A stretch of DNA of 32,700 bases. It comes from JBDSGC01 sp046594105. Its GTDB lineage: Bacteria; Acidobacteriota; Thermoanaerobaculia; Gp7-AA8. Position numbers and translations under genes: made by a program. Below, in pieces: positions 1 through 8,548 of the stretch. The notes under the pieces are model-generated. The model did not search any database. It was not told the DNA's origin and saw only the letters and a program-made list of their open reading frames with translations. The first letter of the stretch is position 1. Every line of letters starts with the position of its first letter. The DNA lies in NCBI GenBank assembly GCA_046594105.1, contig JBKJQB010000282.1:1-32700 (forward strand), given 5' to 3'.

Positions 1-447
1 GTCTCGGAGCTAATCAAGGTGCGGATCGATGAGCTGGTGATGGATGCCGGTTTCCTGAGGACCATCGGCAAGGGCTCCAAGGAACGAGTGGTGCCGTTCG
101 GCGACACCGCGCGCGACGCCATCGTTCGTTTCCTGGAACAGGGCAGGATCCATCTCGACAAAAAAAACGATCCCCACATCTTCCTCTCCAACCGTGGCCG
201 CCCCATGAGCCGGCAGTCGTTCTGGATGAAAATCACGAAATACGCCCGGCTGGCGGGGATCCGGTCGCACATCTCACCCCATGTCCTGCGCCATTCCTTC
301 GCCACCCATCTGCTGGAAAACGGGGCCGATCTGCGCTCGGTGCAGATGATGCTTGGGCACGCCGACATCTCCACCACGCAGATCTACACCCACGTCTCGC
401 GGGCGCGGCTGCAGAAGATGTACGACCAGTTCCACCCGAGGGCGTGA
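1..447 (+). CDS. Tyrosine recombinase, XerC/XerD type (partial, 5' end outside window)
   Basis: C-terminal catalytic part of a tyrosine site-specific recombinase of the Xer class, which resolves chromosome dimers by strand exchange at dif. The frame is open from base 1, reading VSELIKVRIDEL, so the true start and the first catalytic Arg (normally just before VSEL) lie outside the window. Visible are the beta-hairpin Lys region GKGSKER, the HVLRHSFATHL block giving the HxxR pair, the LGHADISTTQIYTH block with the second His and the nucleophilic Tyr, and a short XerD-like tail ending QFHPRA. The internal GTG at base 19 is not a credible start because it would remove part of the conserved core. 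XerC and XerD cannot be told apart from this fragment. No phage or integron context is seen, which favours a housekeeping Xer protein. Confidence 0.93.
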   Translation, partial: VSELIKVRIDELVMDAGFLRTIGKGSKERVVPFGDTARDAIVRFLEQGRIHLDKKNDPHIFLSNRGRPMSRQSFWMKITKYARLAGIRSHISPHVLRHSFATHLLENGADLRSVQMMLGHADISTTQIYTHVSRARLQKMYDQFHPRA

Positions 448-450
448 TCT

Positions 451-520
451 CGTGTGGAGCGGCCGTCCTCGGCCGCCTCACTTTCACTCCCATTTGCGGC
501 CGGGACGGCCGCACCACACG
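451..520. repeat. Long imperfect palindrome after the Xer gene
   Basis: The arm at 451-476 and the arm at 496-520 are almost exact reverse complements (CGTGTGG, GCGGCCGTCC and GGCCGC blocks), separated by 19 bases. It begins four bases after the recombinase stop codon. It could act as a transcription terminator without a T-tract or be a REP-like element; the window does not decide which. Confidence 0.7.
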
Positions 521-599
521 GGGTTCTTCGTAGTCCTCCCCATCCGGGAATACGGGATGGGCATAAGGCGCGGGCCAGGGTCGTTCTCTGGGCCAGTCC

Positions 600-1331
600 A
601 TGAAGAAAGCCATCTCAGCCGTAGTGCTCGTCGTCGCTGCTGCCTTGCCAGCGGGCGCGAGCATTGCCCTGTTTACCGATGGGCGGGCGATGAAGATCTC
701 CGCCTACAAGCTGACGGGCGAGAACATGGAGCTGACCCTGAAGAGCGGCGGCGTGATGACCCTCCCGCTGACCCGCATCGAGCGCATTGTCGACGACGAG
801 GTCGTCCCGGTCGAAGTGGTGGCAGTGGTGCAGAAGGCGGTCGAGCAGGAAGGCATCTTCCCGAAGCATTCCTGGCGCTACGACCCGTCGCGCGGCCCGA
901 TTTTCAAATCCAGGTACGACGCCACCATCGTGGAGGCGGCGAAGAAGTTCGACGTCGACGCGGCGCTGGTTTCGGCCGTGATCAAGGCGGAGTCCGACTT
1001 CAATCCTCGGGAGCTTTCGAACAAAGGCGCTCGCGGGCTGATGCAGCTCATGCCCTCGACGGCGATCCGTTTCGGCGTGGCTGATGTGCTCGACCCCGCC
1101 GCCAACATCTACGGCGGCACGCGCTACCTGCGCTGGCTGCTGAACACCTTCCACGGCAACGCCGACCTGGCCGTGGCTGCCTACAACGCCGGCGAAGGCA
1201 ACGTCTGGAAATACAATGGCGTGCCTCCCTTCCGCGAGACGATCACCTACATCAACCGGATCGCCAAGCACATCCGCAAAGCGTTGCCGGCGGTGGTGAC
1301 GAAGGTCGCCGACGCTGCGACCGCCCGGTAG
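600..1331 (+). CDS. Exported lytic transglycosylase (SLT domain)
   Basis: A 243-residue peptidoglycan-cleaving enzyme that would act in the periplasm. Residues 1-21 form a Sec signal (MKK, hydrophobic core, ALPAGA). Residues ~22-75 are a short beta-rich region of a kind often found before SLT domains in this bacterial group. The SLT fold occupies about residues 100-230: the catalytic Glu is E131 in KAESDFNP, followed by GARGLMQLMPSTA, the AYNAGEG block and the PPFRETITYINRI block, all typical of soluble lytic transglycosylases. The ATG at 600 is the only start that keeps the signal peptide; no Shine-Dalgarno sequence is visible. It follows the recombinase on the same strand, but the long palindrome between them argues against one transcript. 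Family assignment is firm; the cellular role is not known. Confidence 0.92.
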   Translation: MKKAISAVVLVVAAALPAGASIALFTDGRAMKISAYKLTGENMELTLKSGGVMTLPLTRIERIVDDEVVPVEVVAVVQKAVEQEGIFPKHSWRYDPSRGPIFKSRYDATIVEAAKKFDVDAALVSAVIKAESDFNPRELSNKGARGLMQLMPSTAIRFGVADVLDPAANIYGGTRYLRWLLNTFHGNADLAVAAYNAGEGNVWKYNGVPPFRETITYINRIAKHIRKALPAVVTKVADAATAR

Positions 1332-1386
1332 GCGACGTCCAGATCCCTCAGCCATTCAGGGCCTCTGCTGAGAAATCGTCGGGTTG

Positions 1387-1584
1387 AGTCCCGTAGGGAC
1401 GATTGAGCACTAGCCCAGGACTTCAGTCCTGGGACCGATGCCGTGAAGAAAGCGAAGTCCCGTAGGGACGATTGAGCATCTCTGAAGGGACACGCTCAAT
1501 CGCCCCTCCGGGGCTCACTGCAGATGCAACTTCGAACCCAGGACTGAAGTCCTGGGCTAACGTTCAATCGCCCCTCCGGGGCTC
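1387..1584. repeat. Symmetric array of short palindromes (A-B-A / A'-B'-A')
   Basis: Unit A (GTCCC-gta-GGGAC followed by GATTGAGC) lies at 1387-1409 and 1457-1478. Unit B, a 20-base palindrome-like sequence with arms CCCAGGACT and AGTCCTGGG, lies at 1414-1433. The same units return inverted: A' at 1494-1516, B' at 1537-1556 (the exact reverse complement of B) and A' at 1562-1584. In A' the stem is GCCCC/GGGGC instead of GTCCC/GGGAC, so stem bases changed in pairs. The array lies between two convergent genes and overlaps the 3' end of the phosphatase gene. It has no coding capacity of its own. Confidence 0.85.
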
Positions 1585-3599
1585 TTGACCACTTCCACCG
1601 CCTGCGCGCTTGCGGCCAGAAGCCCCGTGCGGAAGTTCTCGAAGCGCAGGACCATGATGGTGCGGTCGTCGTCGGCGGGGCGGTTGCCGGAGTGATGGGC
1701 CACCGCCTCCAGAATTCGGTCGCGCAACGCGTTGGGCGAGCGGTCGGGGGCTGATTCCAGAAGCGACTCCAGCGCGTCGAATCCGAAGGGCTCACCTGAC
1801 TCGTCCTGCGCCTCTACGATGCCATCCGAGAGATAGACCACCGCGTCACCTTCCCGCAGCGGTGTCTCCTCGGTGTGCGTGAGGATATCGCTGCGCACGC
1901 CCAGCGGCAGCGAGGGCACCTCCAGGGCGAACGGCCGCTGCCCTTCCCGGATCAGATAGGGATAGAGGTGGCCGGCGTTGGTGTGCCGGATGGTGGCCTT
2001 CTCCAAGTCGAAGATGGTGAACGCCAGGGTCATGAAGGCGCGGCGCTCCGTGGAGCGGTGCACCAGTTCGTTGAGGCGTCGGAACAGCGACACCTCGTCC
2101 GCGCCTTCCTCCACCAGTGTGGTCATGGCCGCCTTGACCATGGCCATGACCAGCCCCGTCGATAAGCCGTGGCCGGATACGTCGCCGATGGCTACGGCCA
2201 GCCGCGATTTGTCGAGGTTGAAGACATCGTAGTAGTCGCCACCGATGGACGTGGTCGGCTCGAAGTGCGCGGCGAACGACACCCCGCGGAACTTCGGACC
2301 GTCCTTCGGCAGGAGGTTGCGCTGGATGGTGGCGGCGATGGCGATCTCGCTCTGCAGCCGCTCCTTCTCCTGCACGTTGGTCAGCAACGAGGCGATCGAC
2401 TCGGTCATCCGGTCGAACGACTGGGCCATCTCGCCCAGCTGGTTGTGCGGCCTCATGGCGATGCGATAGCTGAAGTCTCCCCGCTCCACCGCCTTGGTCC
2501 CCTTCTCGATCCGGTTCACCGCGCGGGTGATGGAGAAGATGAGCACTGCGGCGAACATCGCCGCCAGCATGTACATGAACAGCAGCATCATGGTCAGGCC
2601 GGCGATGATCTTGAGCAGCACGTTGAGGTAGTCGTCGGATCGCGCGCCGAAGTAGAAGTGGAAAAGGTTCTGCGCCGGATTGATGATCAGCGTGAAGAGC
2701 TGGTGGCGGTCGTCGGACACGCCGGTCTCCCATTCATTCAACGCGGACAGATCGCCCCAGACAATTTTCCGTCCGACGGAGTGGAGGATGACGTCGCCGA
2801 TGTCGTCTTCATCGCCGTCGATGTTGAAGCTCCGGTCGCCATCCTCGTCGACGCGGATGTTGACTCCGCTACGGTTCCGCTTGCGAGTGTGCTCGCCGAA
2901 GGAAAGCCTGACCGTCATCCCCGATTTGTCTGCCAACGCGTCGGACCAGACCCGATCCATCGGTTGCACGAAGACGACCGTCCGCGTCCCCTGGGCGCCG
3001 GGAAATTGACGGGACGCCACCAGCAGCGCCTGCCGGGTAGGAGTCTTGCGGATGGCCATCCCGCTGAAGGTGCTCTTCTTCAGCCACTCCGGAAGCTTCG
3101 CTCCGCTGGCGTCGGCAGTGTCGTAAATCTCCTGCGAGGGGAGCGATCCCAGCGGCTTCTTTCCCGTGAGCGAGTACTCCAGCGCGGAGGACTCCAGCTG
3201 GCCGAGGCTGGCCTGCCGCTCGCCGCGCAGGGCGGCGTGACTCATCACCCCGGCGATCATGTAGCTGATGGCCAGCAGCAGAACCGCAAACAGAAAAAAC
3301 GGGAACACACCGATCATCACGTAACTGAGAAAGAGCCTCCGGCCGACGCGCCAGAAGAGCTTGCGCAGCAGCCACCGCACGATCAGCGCAGCACCGTAAA
3401 GCGTTACCGCAATGAGTACCAGCGCACAGAGGAAGGTGAACAGCGCGAAGGGACCAGGCGGCAGGTGGAGCTGGCGGGAGAGTCTGCCCAGCTGATTGAA
3501 GGCGATGACCGAAACGAGCGCGATGGCCCACACCGCCAGAAGGCGGGCTGTGCGCCGCGAGCGCGGCGCCGGAGTGACTGGGTCGAGAGGAGGAAGCAT
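1557..3599 (-). CDS. Membrane-anchored SpoIIE-type PP2C serine phosphatase with HAMP domain
   Basis: A 680-residue sensor phosphatase predicted to dephosphorylate a protein partner, typically an anti-sigma-factor antagonist in a partner-switching cascade. Hydrophobic segments lie at about 18-36, 52-75 and 88-118. A non-cytoplasmic sensor region follows to ~325, then a membrane segment at ~328-356, a HAMP-like linker at ~357-410 and a short coiled coil with the AATIQRNLLP motif usual before this phosphatase. The PP2C/SpoIIE domain spans ~440-660, with metal-binding motifs GGDYYD (453-458), GDVSGHG (472-478) and LSDGIVEA near the end. The last ten residues (SPGGAIER) and the stop codon come from an intergenic repeat. 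No anti-sigma or STAS partner is nearby. It follows the exporter operon by 124 bases with no SD site visible. Confidence 0.93.
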   Translation of the reverse strand: MLPPLDPVTPAPRSRRTARLLAVWAIALVSVIAFNQLGRLSRQLHLPPGPFALFTFLCALVLIAVTLYGAALIVRWLLRKLFWRVGRRLFLSYVMIGVFPFFLFAVLLLAISYMIAGVMSHAALRGERQASLGQLESSALEYSLTGKKPLGSLPSQEIYDTADASGAKLPEWLKKSTFSGMAIRKTPTRQALLVASRQFPGAQGTRTVVFVQPMDRVWSDALADKSGMTVRLSFGEHTRKRNRSGVNIRVDEDGDRSFNIDGDEDDIGDVILHSVGRKIVWGDLSALNEWETGVSDDRHQLFTLIINPAQNLFHFYFGARSDDYLNVLLKIIAGLTMMLLFMYMLAAMFAAVLIFSITRAVNRIEKGTKAVERGDFSYRIAMRPHNQLGEMAQSFDRMTESIASLLTNVQEKERLQSEIAIAATIQRNLLPKDGPKFRGVSFAAHFEPTTSIGGDYYDVFNLDKSRLAVAIGDVSGHGLSTGLVMAMVKAAMTTLVEEGADEVSLFRRLNELVHRSTERRAFMTLAFTIFDLEKATIRHTNAGHLYPYLIREGQRPFALEVPSLPLGVRSDILTHTEETPLREGDAVVYLSDGIVEAQDESGEPFGFDALESLLESAPDRSPNALRDRILEAVAHHSGNRPADDDRTIMVLRFENFRTGLLAASAQAVEVVKSPGGAIER

Positions 3600-3629
3600 C
3601 GATCAGGGCCCGCAAAAATGCCCACCCTG

Positions 3630-3635
3630 AGCATA
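3630..3635 (-). promoter_or_regulatory. Possible -10 box for the SpoIIE phosphatase gene
   Basis: Read on the minus strand the hexamer is TATGCT, 30 bases before the ATG at 3599, which would give a leader of about 24 bases. No convincing -35 element is visible. It lies in the 124-base gap after the exporter operon, so the gene may have its own promoter. Confidence 0.3.
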
Positions 3636-3723
3636 CGTCGAGCATCCTCGGGTGGTTACTGACGACCTTATACGGAGATTGAGAGCGACGGTTACCGATC
3701 CGTCTCCATTCCGTCTCTATTGG

Positions 3724-4887
3724 TTAGAGCTCGCGCAACGCCCGGGGGATCGGCATGCGCGCCGCGGAGATCGCCGGCAACACGCCCCCGATCACGCCCG
3801 CGATGAGTGCCACGGCGATCCCGATCGCCGCAATCTCGCCGTCCACCTTGAAGTTGAACGCCACCTCGGAAAAGGTGGAGAAGTTGGTGGTTCCCGTGGA
3901 GATCCCGTTGACCGGAAGCGACAGCAGCAATCCTACGATCCCGCCGGTGAGAGCGACCACGGCGCTTTCCAGCAGGACTGTGGCGATGACTGCGCGCCGG
4001 CGGAATCCGAGTGCGCGCAGCGTGGCCAGCTCGCGTTTGCGCGAGGCGATGGCCGAGAACATCGTGTTCATCGTTCCCAGGATGGCGCCGAGGATCATGC
4101 AGGCGGTGACGAAGCCAACCAGGATCTTGATGCCTACCAGCGCACCGGTCTGGTCGGCGTAATACTGATACTCGCTCTTGGCCTGCAGCTTCAGCCGGTT
4201 GTCGTTCTTGACGGTGTCGCGGATCTCGGAGAACGCTCGTGAATCGTTGGGTCGTACCACCACGGATGAATACGCAGTGCGCTTGCGCGCCGAGCTCAGA
4301 AAATCCATATCGGCCCAGATCTCCGAATCGAAGTTCGTCCCACCGGCCTCGAAGACCCCGACTACGTTGTATTTCTGCGTGCCGAACACGAACGAGTCGC
4401 CGATGTTGGTGTTGACGAAGCGATCCCGGATCCGCCGGGCCACGATGATCTCGCTCAGTCCGGGATGGAACATCCGCCCCTCCACGACCTTGACGTAGGG
4501 ACGCATCTCGAAGGCCATGGGGGTCACGCCGCGCACGGTGATGTTGGCGCCTTTCGGGTTGTCGTGGCGCGGAAGCTTGAAGAGGATGACCAGCTCGGGA
4601 GAGATCTCCGGCTCACCCTTCGGTGTCTTCCTCACGCCGGGCATGGAGCGGATGATGCGGAATGCGTCTTTGGTCACCGAACTGGAGAGTTCCGCTTCCG
4701 CTCCCTCCCGCATTACCAGGAGGTTTTCCGGCGATCCGGAGGAGACGACGGCCAGCTTCACCCCGTGATAGAGCGCCATCATCGAGAGCATCACCGCGAT
4801 GACCACGCCGATTCCGAGGACCGTCATCAGCGTGGAGACGCGGCGGGAGGTGAGGTTCCCGATGTTGTACTTGAGAGGAATCGCCAT
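3724..4887 (-). CDS. ABC transporter permease, MacB/FtsX type (second permease)
   Basis: A 387-residue inner-membrane permease of the MacB/LolC type. It begins MAIPLKYNIGNL, with a membrane helix at ~20-42. A large periplasmic MacB_PCD-like domain covers ~45-255, and the C-terminal FtsX domain has three helices; it contains SRKRELATLRALGF, the coupling region facing the ATPase, and ends in PRALREL. The ATG at 4887 shares its A with the TGA of the preceding permease (TGATG), which indicates coupled translation. It is the last gene of the exporter operon. Unlike E. coli MacB, the ATPase here is a separate polypeptide and there are two distinct permeases, so the exporter is probably a heterodimer. 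The substrate is unknown. Confidence 0.9.
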   Translation of the reverse strand: MAIPLKYNIGNLTSRRVSTLMTVLGIGVVIAVMLSMMALYHGVKLAVVSSGSPENLLVMREGAEAELSSSVTKDAFRIIRSMPGVRKTPKGEPEISPELVILFKLPRHDNPKGANITVRGVTPMAFEMRPYVKVVEGRMFHPGLSEIIVARRIRDRFVNTNIGDSFVFGTQKYNVVGVFEAGGTNFDSEIWADMDFLSSARKRTAYSSVVVRPNDSRAFSEIRDTVKNDNRLKLQAKSEYQYYADQTGALVGIKILVGFVTACMILGAILGTMNTMFSAIASRKRELATLRALGFRRRAVIATVLLESAVVALTGGIVGLLLSLPVNGISTGTTNFSTFSEVAFNFKVDGEIAAIGIAVALIAGVIGGVLPAISAARMPIPRALREL

Positions 4888-6029
4888 CAGACCACTCTCC
4901 TCAACCCGTCGACCACGCCGAGATTCGCTGCCTGCACCGCCGGAAGTCCGCCGGCAATCAGTCCGACCAGCGCCGACAGGGCGACGCAGATCCCGACGGT
5001 GGGCCAGGCCACGCCGAAGTTGATCAGAAAGCCCTGGGTCACCTCGGTCATGTTCACGAGGGTGTAGAGCATCCGCGCCCCGAGCGTCCCCAGCGCGCCG
5101 CCGATCACCGTGAGCGTCGTGAACTCGATCAGCAGCAGCGTCAGGATCAGCCGCTTCTCGAATCCGATGGCCTTGAGCACGGCCACCTCGGACACTCGCT
5201 CGCGCGCCGACATGCTCATGGTGATCGCCGCCAGCAGAATGACCATGAAGATGGCGCAGGCGCTCACCGCGGTGAAGAGCAGCTTCACATTCCCGATCAT
5301 GGCGACGAAGTTCTGCTGGAACTGCTTCTCCGTGAACGTCTCCGTGGGGAAATCGCTGTTCTTGAAAGTGGCGTCGACAGTCTGGCTCACCGCAGCCATC
5401 TGACGGGCATCGCCCACCTTCACCCACAGCATGTCGGCTGCGCTCGGATTGCCGATCGATTCCTGGAAGTACTCCATGTGAAAGTAAAGAGCCGAGGTGT
5501 TGACCGGATGTGCGTAGACAGCGCGGATGGTCAGCTCCGGATCAAAAGGAAAGATCTGCCTTGTCAGCGTGATGCGATCGCCGATCTTCCAGCCGAACCG
5601 CTTCATCAGCTCGGGCCCTACAAGGCATCCGCGCCGATCGGCGAGCCACTCCGCGCGCTGTTTCGGATCGACCTTGTAGTCGTCGAAGACGGAGGCCATG
5701 CGGTTGGCGTCGATGGCGAAGTTGGCGAAGAAGTTTTTCTTCTCTTTGTAGTAGGCGCCGATCCACTGCATCTTGCAGACATCGACCACGCCGGGGATCT
5801 GCCGGATCTTCTGCTCCTGGGCAAAAGGGAGCATGTTGGCCAGGGAGATGGCCGATTGGACGGCCAGCCGGTTCTGTCCCTCACCCATTTCCGAGGCCTG
5901 ATCAAAGTTGCGCAGGATGGAGAGCAGCGTGGCCACGAAGAAGAAGATGGCCGCCATCAGCATCGTGGTCAGGACCGAACGGACTTTGTTGCGGAAGAGA
6001 TTCCGGTAGATCAGTTTCGCGAATCTCAT
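4887..6029 (-). CDS. ABC transporter permease, MacB/FtsX type (first permease)
   Basis: A 380-residue permease beginning MRFAKLIYRNLFRNK, the basic amphipathic start usual in this family. It has an N-terminal membrane helix (~16-40), a periplasmic domain to ~255 and three C-terminal membrane helices in an FtsX domain. The coupling segment is SARERVSEVAVLKAIGF, and the end PAVQAANLGVVDGLRRVV is the typical finish. Its ATG lies inside the last codons of the ATPase gene (four-base ATGA overlap, 6026-6029), and its own stop overlaps the next start by one base, so the three genes are translated as a unit. It is related to, but clearly different from, the second permease. Function as an export or lipoprotein-handling pump follows from the family; the substrate cannot be read from the sequence. 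Confidence 0.9.
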   Translation of the reverse strand: MRFAKLIYRNLFRNKVRSVLTTMLMAAIFFFVATLLSILRNFDQASEMGEGQNRLAVQSAISLANMLPFAQEQKIRQIPGVVDVCKMQWIGAYYKEKKNFFANFAIDANRMASVFDDYKVDPKQRAEWLADRRGCLVGPELMKRFGWKIGDRITLTRQIFPFDPELTIRAVYAHPVNTSALYFHMEYFQESIGNPSAADMLWVKVGDARQMAAVSQTVDATFKNSDFPTETFTEKQFQQNFVAMIGNVKLLFTAVSACAIFMVILLAAITMSMSARERVSEVAVLKAIGFEKRLILTLLLIEFTTLTVIGGALGTLGARMLYTLVNMTEVTQGFLINFGVAWPTVGICVALSALVGLIAGGLPAVQAANLGVVDGLRRVV

Positions 6030-6733
6030 GCTTCTACCGGCGTCTCGATTCCGTACGCCCTCTCCGCCAGCAGCCCCTTCTCCAGATGCAGAGTGTGCCG
6101 GGCTCGCAGCGCCGCCTTCGGATCGTGCGTGACCATCACGATGGTCTTCTCGAATTCCGTGTTCAGGCGCTGCAGCAGATCGAGCGTCTCCTCGGCATTG
6201 CGCGCGTCGAGGTCGCCGGTCGGCTCGTCGGCCACCAGGATCGTGGGATCGGAGACGATGGCGCGGGCAATGGCCACGCGCTGCTCCTGACCGCCGGAGA
6301 GCTGGCGGGGATAGTGGGCCATCCGATCGGAGAGCCCGACGATCTCCAGCGCTGCCTGCACGTGCGTGCGCCGTTCGTTCTTCGAGAGTTTCGTCAGCAG
6401 CAGTGGCAGCTCCACGTTCTCGAAGGCGTTGAGCACCGGGATGAGGTTGTAGAGCTGGAAGATGAACCCGACGTGCCGCGCGCGCCACGCCGCCAGCGCG
6501 GTCTCGTTGAAGCGGGAGATTTCCTTCCCGTCGACGACGATCTTCCCGGCGGTGGGGCGATCGATTCCAGCGATGAGGTTCAGCAGCGTGGTCTTGCCGG
6601 AACCGGACGGTCCCATCAGCGCCACAAAGTCGCCTTTGGGCACGTCCAGGCTGATTCCGTTGAGGACCGGCACCTCGAACGCATCGCGCTTGTAGATCTT
6701 CCGCACGTCGCGGATCTGCACCAGTGACTCCAT
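6026..6733 (-). CDS. ABC transporter ATP-binding protein, MacB/LolD family
   Basis: A 235-residue ATPase that drives the two permeases downstream. Walker A is GPSGSGKT (41-48), the Q-loop is in FIFQLYNLIP (~90-100), the signature LSGGQ is at 145-149, Walker B ILVADEP is at 165-171 and the switch His is H203 in VTHD. The N-terminal pattern and GIDRPTAGKI are typical of the LolD/MacB/FtsE group. The ATG at 6733 is chosen because a GAGGAG Shine-Dalgarno sequence lies five bases upstream; a TTG one codon earlier would be too close to it. It lies 46 bases after the membrane fusion protein gene and overlaps the first permease gene by four bases. Confidence 0.95.
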   Translation of the reverse strand: MESLVQIRDVRKIYKRDAFEVPVLNGISLDVPKGDFVALMGPSGSGKTTLLNLIAGIDRPTAGKIVVDGKEISRFNETALAAWRARHVGFIFQLYNLIPVLNAFENVELPLLLTKLSKNERRTHVQAALEIVGLSDRMAHYPRQLSGGQEQRVAIARAIVSDPTILVADEPTGDLDARNAEETLDLLQRLNTEFEKTIVMVTHDPKAALRARHTLHLEKGLLAERAYGIETPVEA

Positions 6734-6779
6734 CAACTCTCCTCGTTTCCGCCCCGACCGGATTCACCGGCGAGGCTCC

Positions 6780-7949
6780 TCAGGTCTGTTCCGCCATGCG
6801 AATTCGCTGGCCATCGCTGAGGGCAGCAACCCCCTCGGAGACGATGCGCTCGCCTTCGCGCAGTCCGCTGGTCACTTCCACCCGCCCCTCCCGCACCGGC
6901 CCCACGTTCACCGATCGCAATTCCACTCGGTGATCGGCGCGGACGATGGCCACGCGCCCGTTGGCGATGGCGCTCTGCGGAATCCAGATTTTCGGCTGTT
7001 CCCCCAGCTCCTGCGCGCTGCGCTCGGTCTGCAGAAACGAGGCGGTGGCGCTCATCTCCGGCAGCAGACGCTCCCCCGGTTCGAGAATCTTCACTTTGAC
7101 CTTGACCGTCGCTTTGGCCCGATCGGCGGTGGGGATGATCTGGCGCACCAGGCCCTTCCACTTCTTTCCCGGAAAGGCATCGACGCTCACTTCGGCCGGC
7201 TGGCCTTCGCGGATCTGACCGATGCTGCTCTCGTTCACGTCGGCTTCGACCTCCAGCGTATTGAGGTCGACCAGCGTGCAGATGGCTCCGGCGGGAAGGG
7301 TCCCGGCGACCTGACCGAGGGCGACGGACGAGATGACCTCGCCGACTTCCGTGTTCTTCGTGGCGATCGTCCCGGAGAACGGCGCGCGGATCACCATGTC
7401 CCCTTTGTTGATGCGCACCTGCTCGACACGCGCACGCGCCGCTTTGAGCTGCGCGTCGGCATTGTCCAGCAGCGACCGGCTGGTTACACCCTGTCTCCAG
7501 AGCGATGACTGGCGGGTGTACTCGCGCTGGGCCTCGCCGAGGGATGCCGAGGCCTCATCGAGCTGCGCCTGCAGATTGGTGCTCTCCAGGACTGCGAGCA
7601 CATCGCCCTGGCGAACCTTCGCTCCGACGTCGAAGTTCAGGCGCATCACTTTGCCGGAGATTTTCGGGGTGATCTTCGCTTGCTTGTTGGCCACCAGATA
7701 ACCGGTCGCGGTCAGCAGCGGCGGATTGGCGACGTTGACCGATGCCTTGACGACGGAGGTCTCCACGAGCGCAGCGCGCGAGGGCAGAACCCAGCGCTGC
7801 ACGACGAACCAGCCGATGCCGGCGCCGATGGCAAGAACCACGATCCAGCCGAGGATGCGGCCGACCGGAGCCCCTTGCTGGTCCTCGTCATTACGGTCGA
7901 TTCGCAGGGCCGACAGGTCGGGCCGGGGGCGTTGTTCAGTGGTTGTCAT
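6780..7949 (-). CDS. Periplasmic membrane fusion protein (HlyD/MacA-like efflux adaptor)
   Basis: A 389-residue adaptor that would link the ABC exporter to an outer-membrane channel or help gate substrate. It has a short cytoplasmic N-terminus, one membrane helix at ~31-52 (GRILGWIVVLAIGAG), a split biotinyl-lipoyl barrel-sandwich domain (ITPKISGKV, GAKVRQGDVLAVLE and later VIRAPFSGTI), a helical hairpin at ~105-170 rich in Gln, Ala and Arg, then beta-barrel and membrane-proximal domains (~220-385). It is the first gene of a four-gene operon with the ATPase and two permeases. No outer-membrane TolC-like gene is present in the window. No Shine-Dalgarno sequence precedes the ATG at 7949; a TATAGT hexamer lies 23 bases upstream. 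Confidence 0.93.
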   Translation of the reverse strand: MTTTEQRPRPDLSALRIDRNDEDQQGAPVGRILGWIVVLAIGAGIGWFVVQRWVLPSRAALVETSVVKASVNVANPPLLTATGYLVANKQAKITPKISGKVMRLNFDVGAKVRQGDVLAVLESTNLQAQLDEASASLGEAQREYTRQSSLWRQGVTSRSLLDNADAQLKAARARVEQVRINKGDMVIRAPFSGTIATKNTEVGEVISSVALGQVAGTLPAGAICTLVDLNTLEVEADVNESSIGQIREGQPAEVSVDAFPGKKWKGLVRQIIPTADRAKATVKVKVKILEPGERLLPEMSATASFLQTERSAQELGEQPKIWIPQSAIANGRVAIVRADHRVELRSVNVGPVREGRVEVTSGLREGERIVSEGVAALSDGQRIRMAEQT

Positions 7950-7972
7950 CGTGGAGGAAGATCGGTCCGCGC

Positions 7973-7978
7973 ACTATA
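7973..7978 (-). promoter_or_regulatory. Probable -10 box of the exporter operon
   Basis: On the minus strand the hexamer reads TATAGT, a near-consensus sigma-70 -10 element, 23 bases before the ATG of the membrane fusion protein gene. The implied leader is about 15-18 bases. No clear TTGACA-like -35 is seen at the usual distance. Confidence 0.45.
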
Positions 7979-8265
7979 GCAAGCGGACCTTCGCAGGCCT
8001 GTAAATCCCACGTTACGTGGAGTGTTTGCTGACGCTTTTCGAAGCGCCGGCATCCTGCCGGCTCCCCGAAAACTGGACCACGGATTATGTCGGGGCGGTT
8101 TACCGCAAAGAAGAAGCGACGGTATGGCCCGGAATACCCACACGGTGATGCGGCCCGCCATGCGATCTTCCAAGAAACTTCCAAGAAACTCCCAGATTTA
8201 TGCAGGGTTGCGAGCGCGCCCGCTGATGGAGTCAAAGGGCATAAACCTCAAATCTATCCTTGATC

Positions 8266-8493
8266 AGCCCGCGTCAGCGGGCGCAAGAATGTAGCCCCCG
8301 GCGCCAGCCGGGGGATTGCGGAGCCCAGTCAGAAGTGAGCCCGAGTAGCGGGCGACAGAAAAGCAACAAAATCGGTCCGCGATCCAACTCCAATTCTATT
8401 CTGTCGCCCGCTGCGCGGGCTCGCACGCGAGCGTCTCGTTGTTCCCCCGGCTGGCGTCGGGGGCTACATTCTGACGCCGGCTACGCCGGCTCG
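8266..8493. repeat. Composite mirror element, copy 1 (three hairpins and their inverted counterparts)
   Basis: Left half: a GC hairpin ending in AAGAA (8266-8289), a TGTAGCCCCCGGC...GCCGGGGG hairpin (8290-8314) and an AGCCCG...CGGGCGACAGAA hairpin (8337-8360). After about 37 bases the series returns inverted: TTCTGTCGCCCGC...GCGGGCT (8398-8421), CCCCCGGCTGG...GGGGGCTACA (8444-8468) and TTCTGACGCCGGCTACGCC (8469-8493). The outer left hairpin here resembles the inner one, unlike copies 2 and 3. It fills part of the 599-base gap between the exporter operon and the unknown gene at 8549. The rest of that gap holds a GCCGGCATCCTGCCGGC hairpin near 8044 and a duplicated 11-base CTTCCAAGAAA at 8167-8188, and no gene. 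Confidence 0.85.
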
Positions 8494-8548
8494 GCATCGC
8501 ACGTCGACGCCACGGCCGGCAAGGATGCCGCCGCTCCGTTCGCTCCGC

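Noticed and set aside
1..1331. The tyrosine recombinase as an integrase of a mobile island
   Set aside because: Its C-terminus is Xer-like, the neighbouring genes are housekeeping type, and no attachment repeat or tRNA gene is visible.
2169..3662. Long open frame of ~500 codons on the plus strand opposite the SpoIIE phosphatase
   Set aside because: It is antisense to a gene with clear domain motifs, its protein is His/Arg/Asp-rich low complexity, and GC-rich coding DNA commonly gives such shadows.
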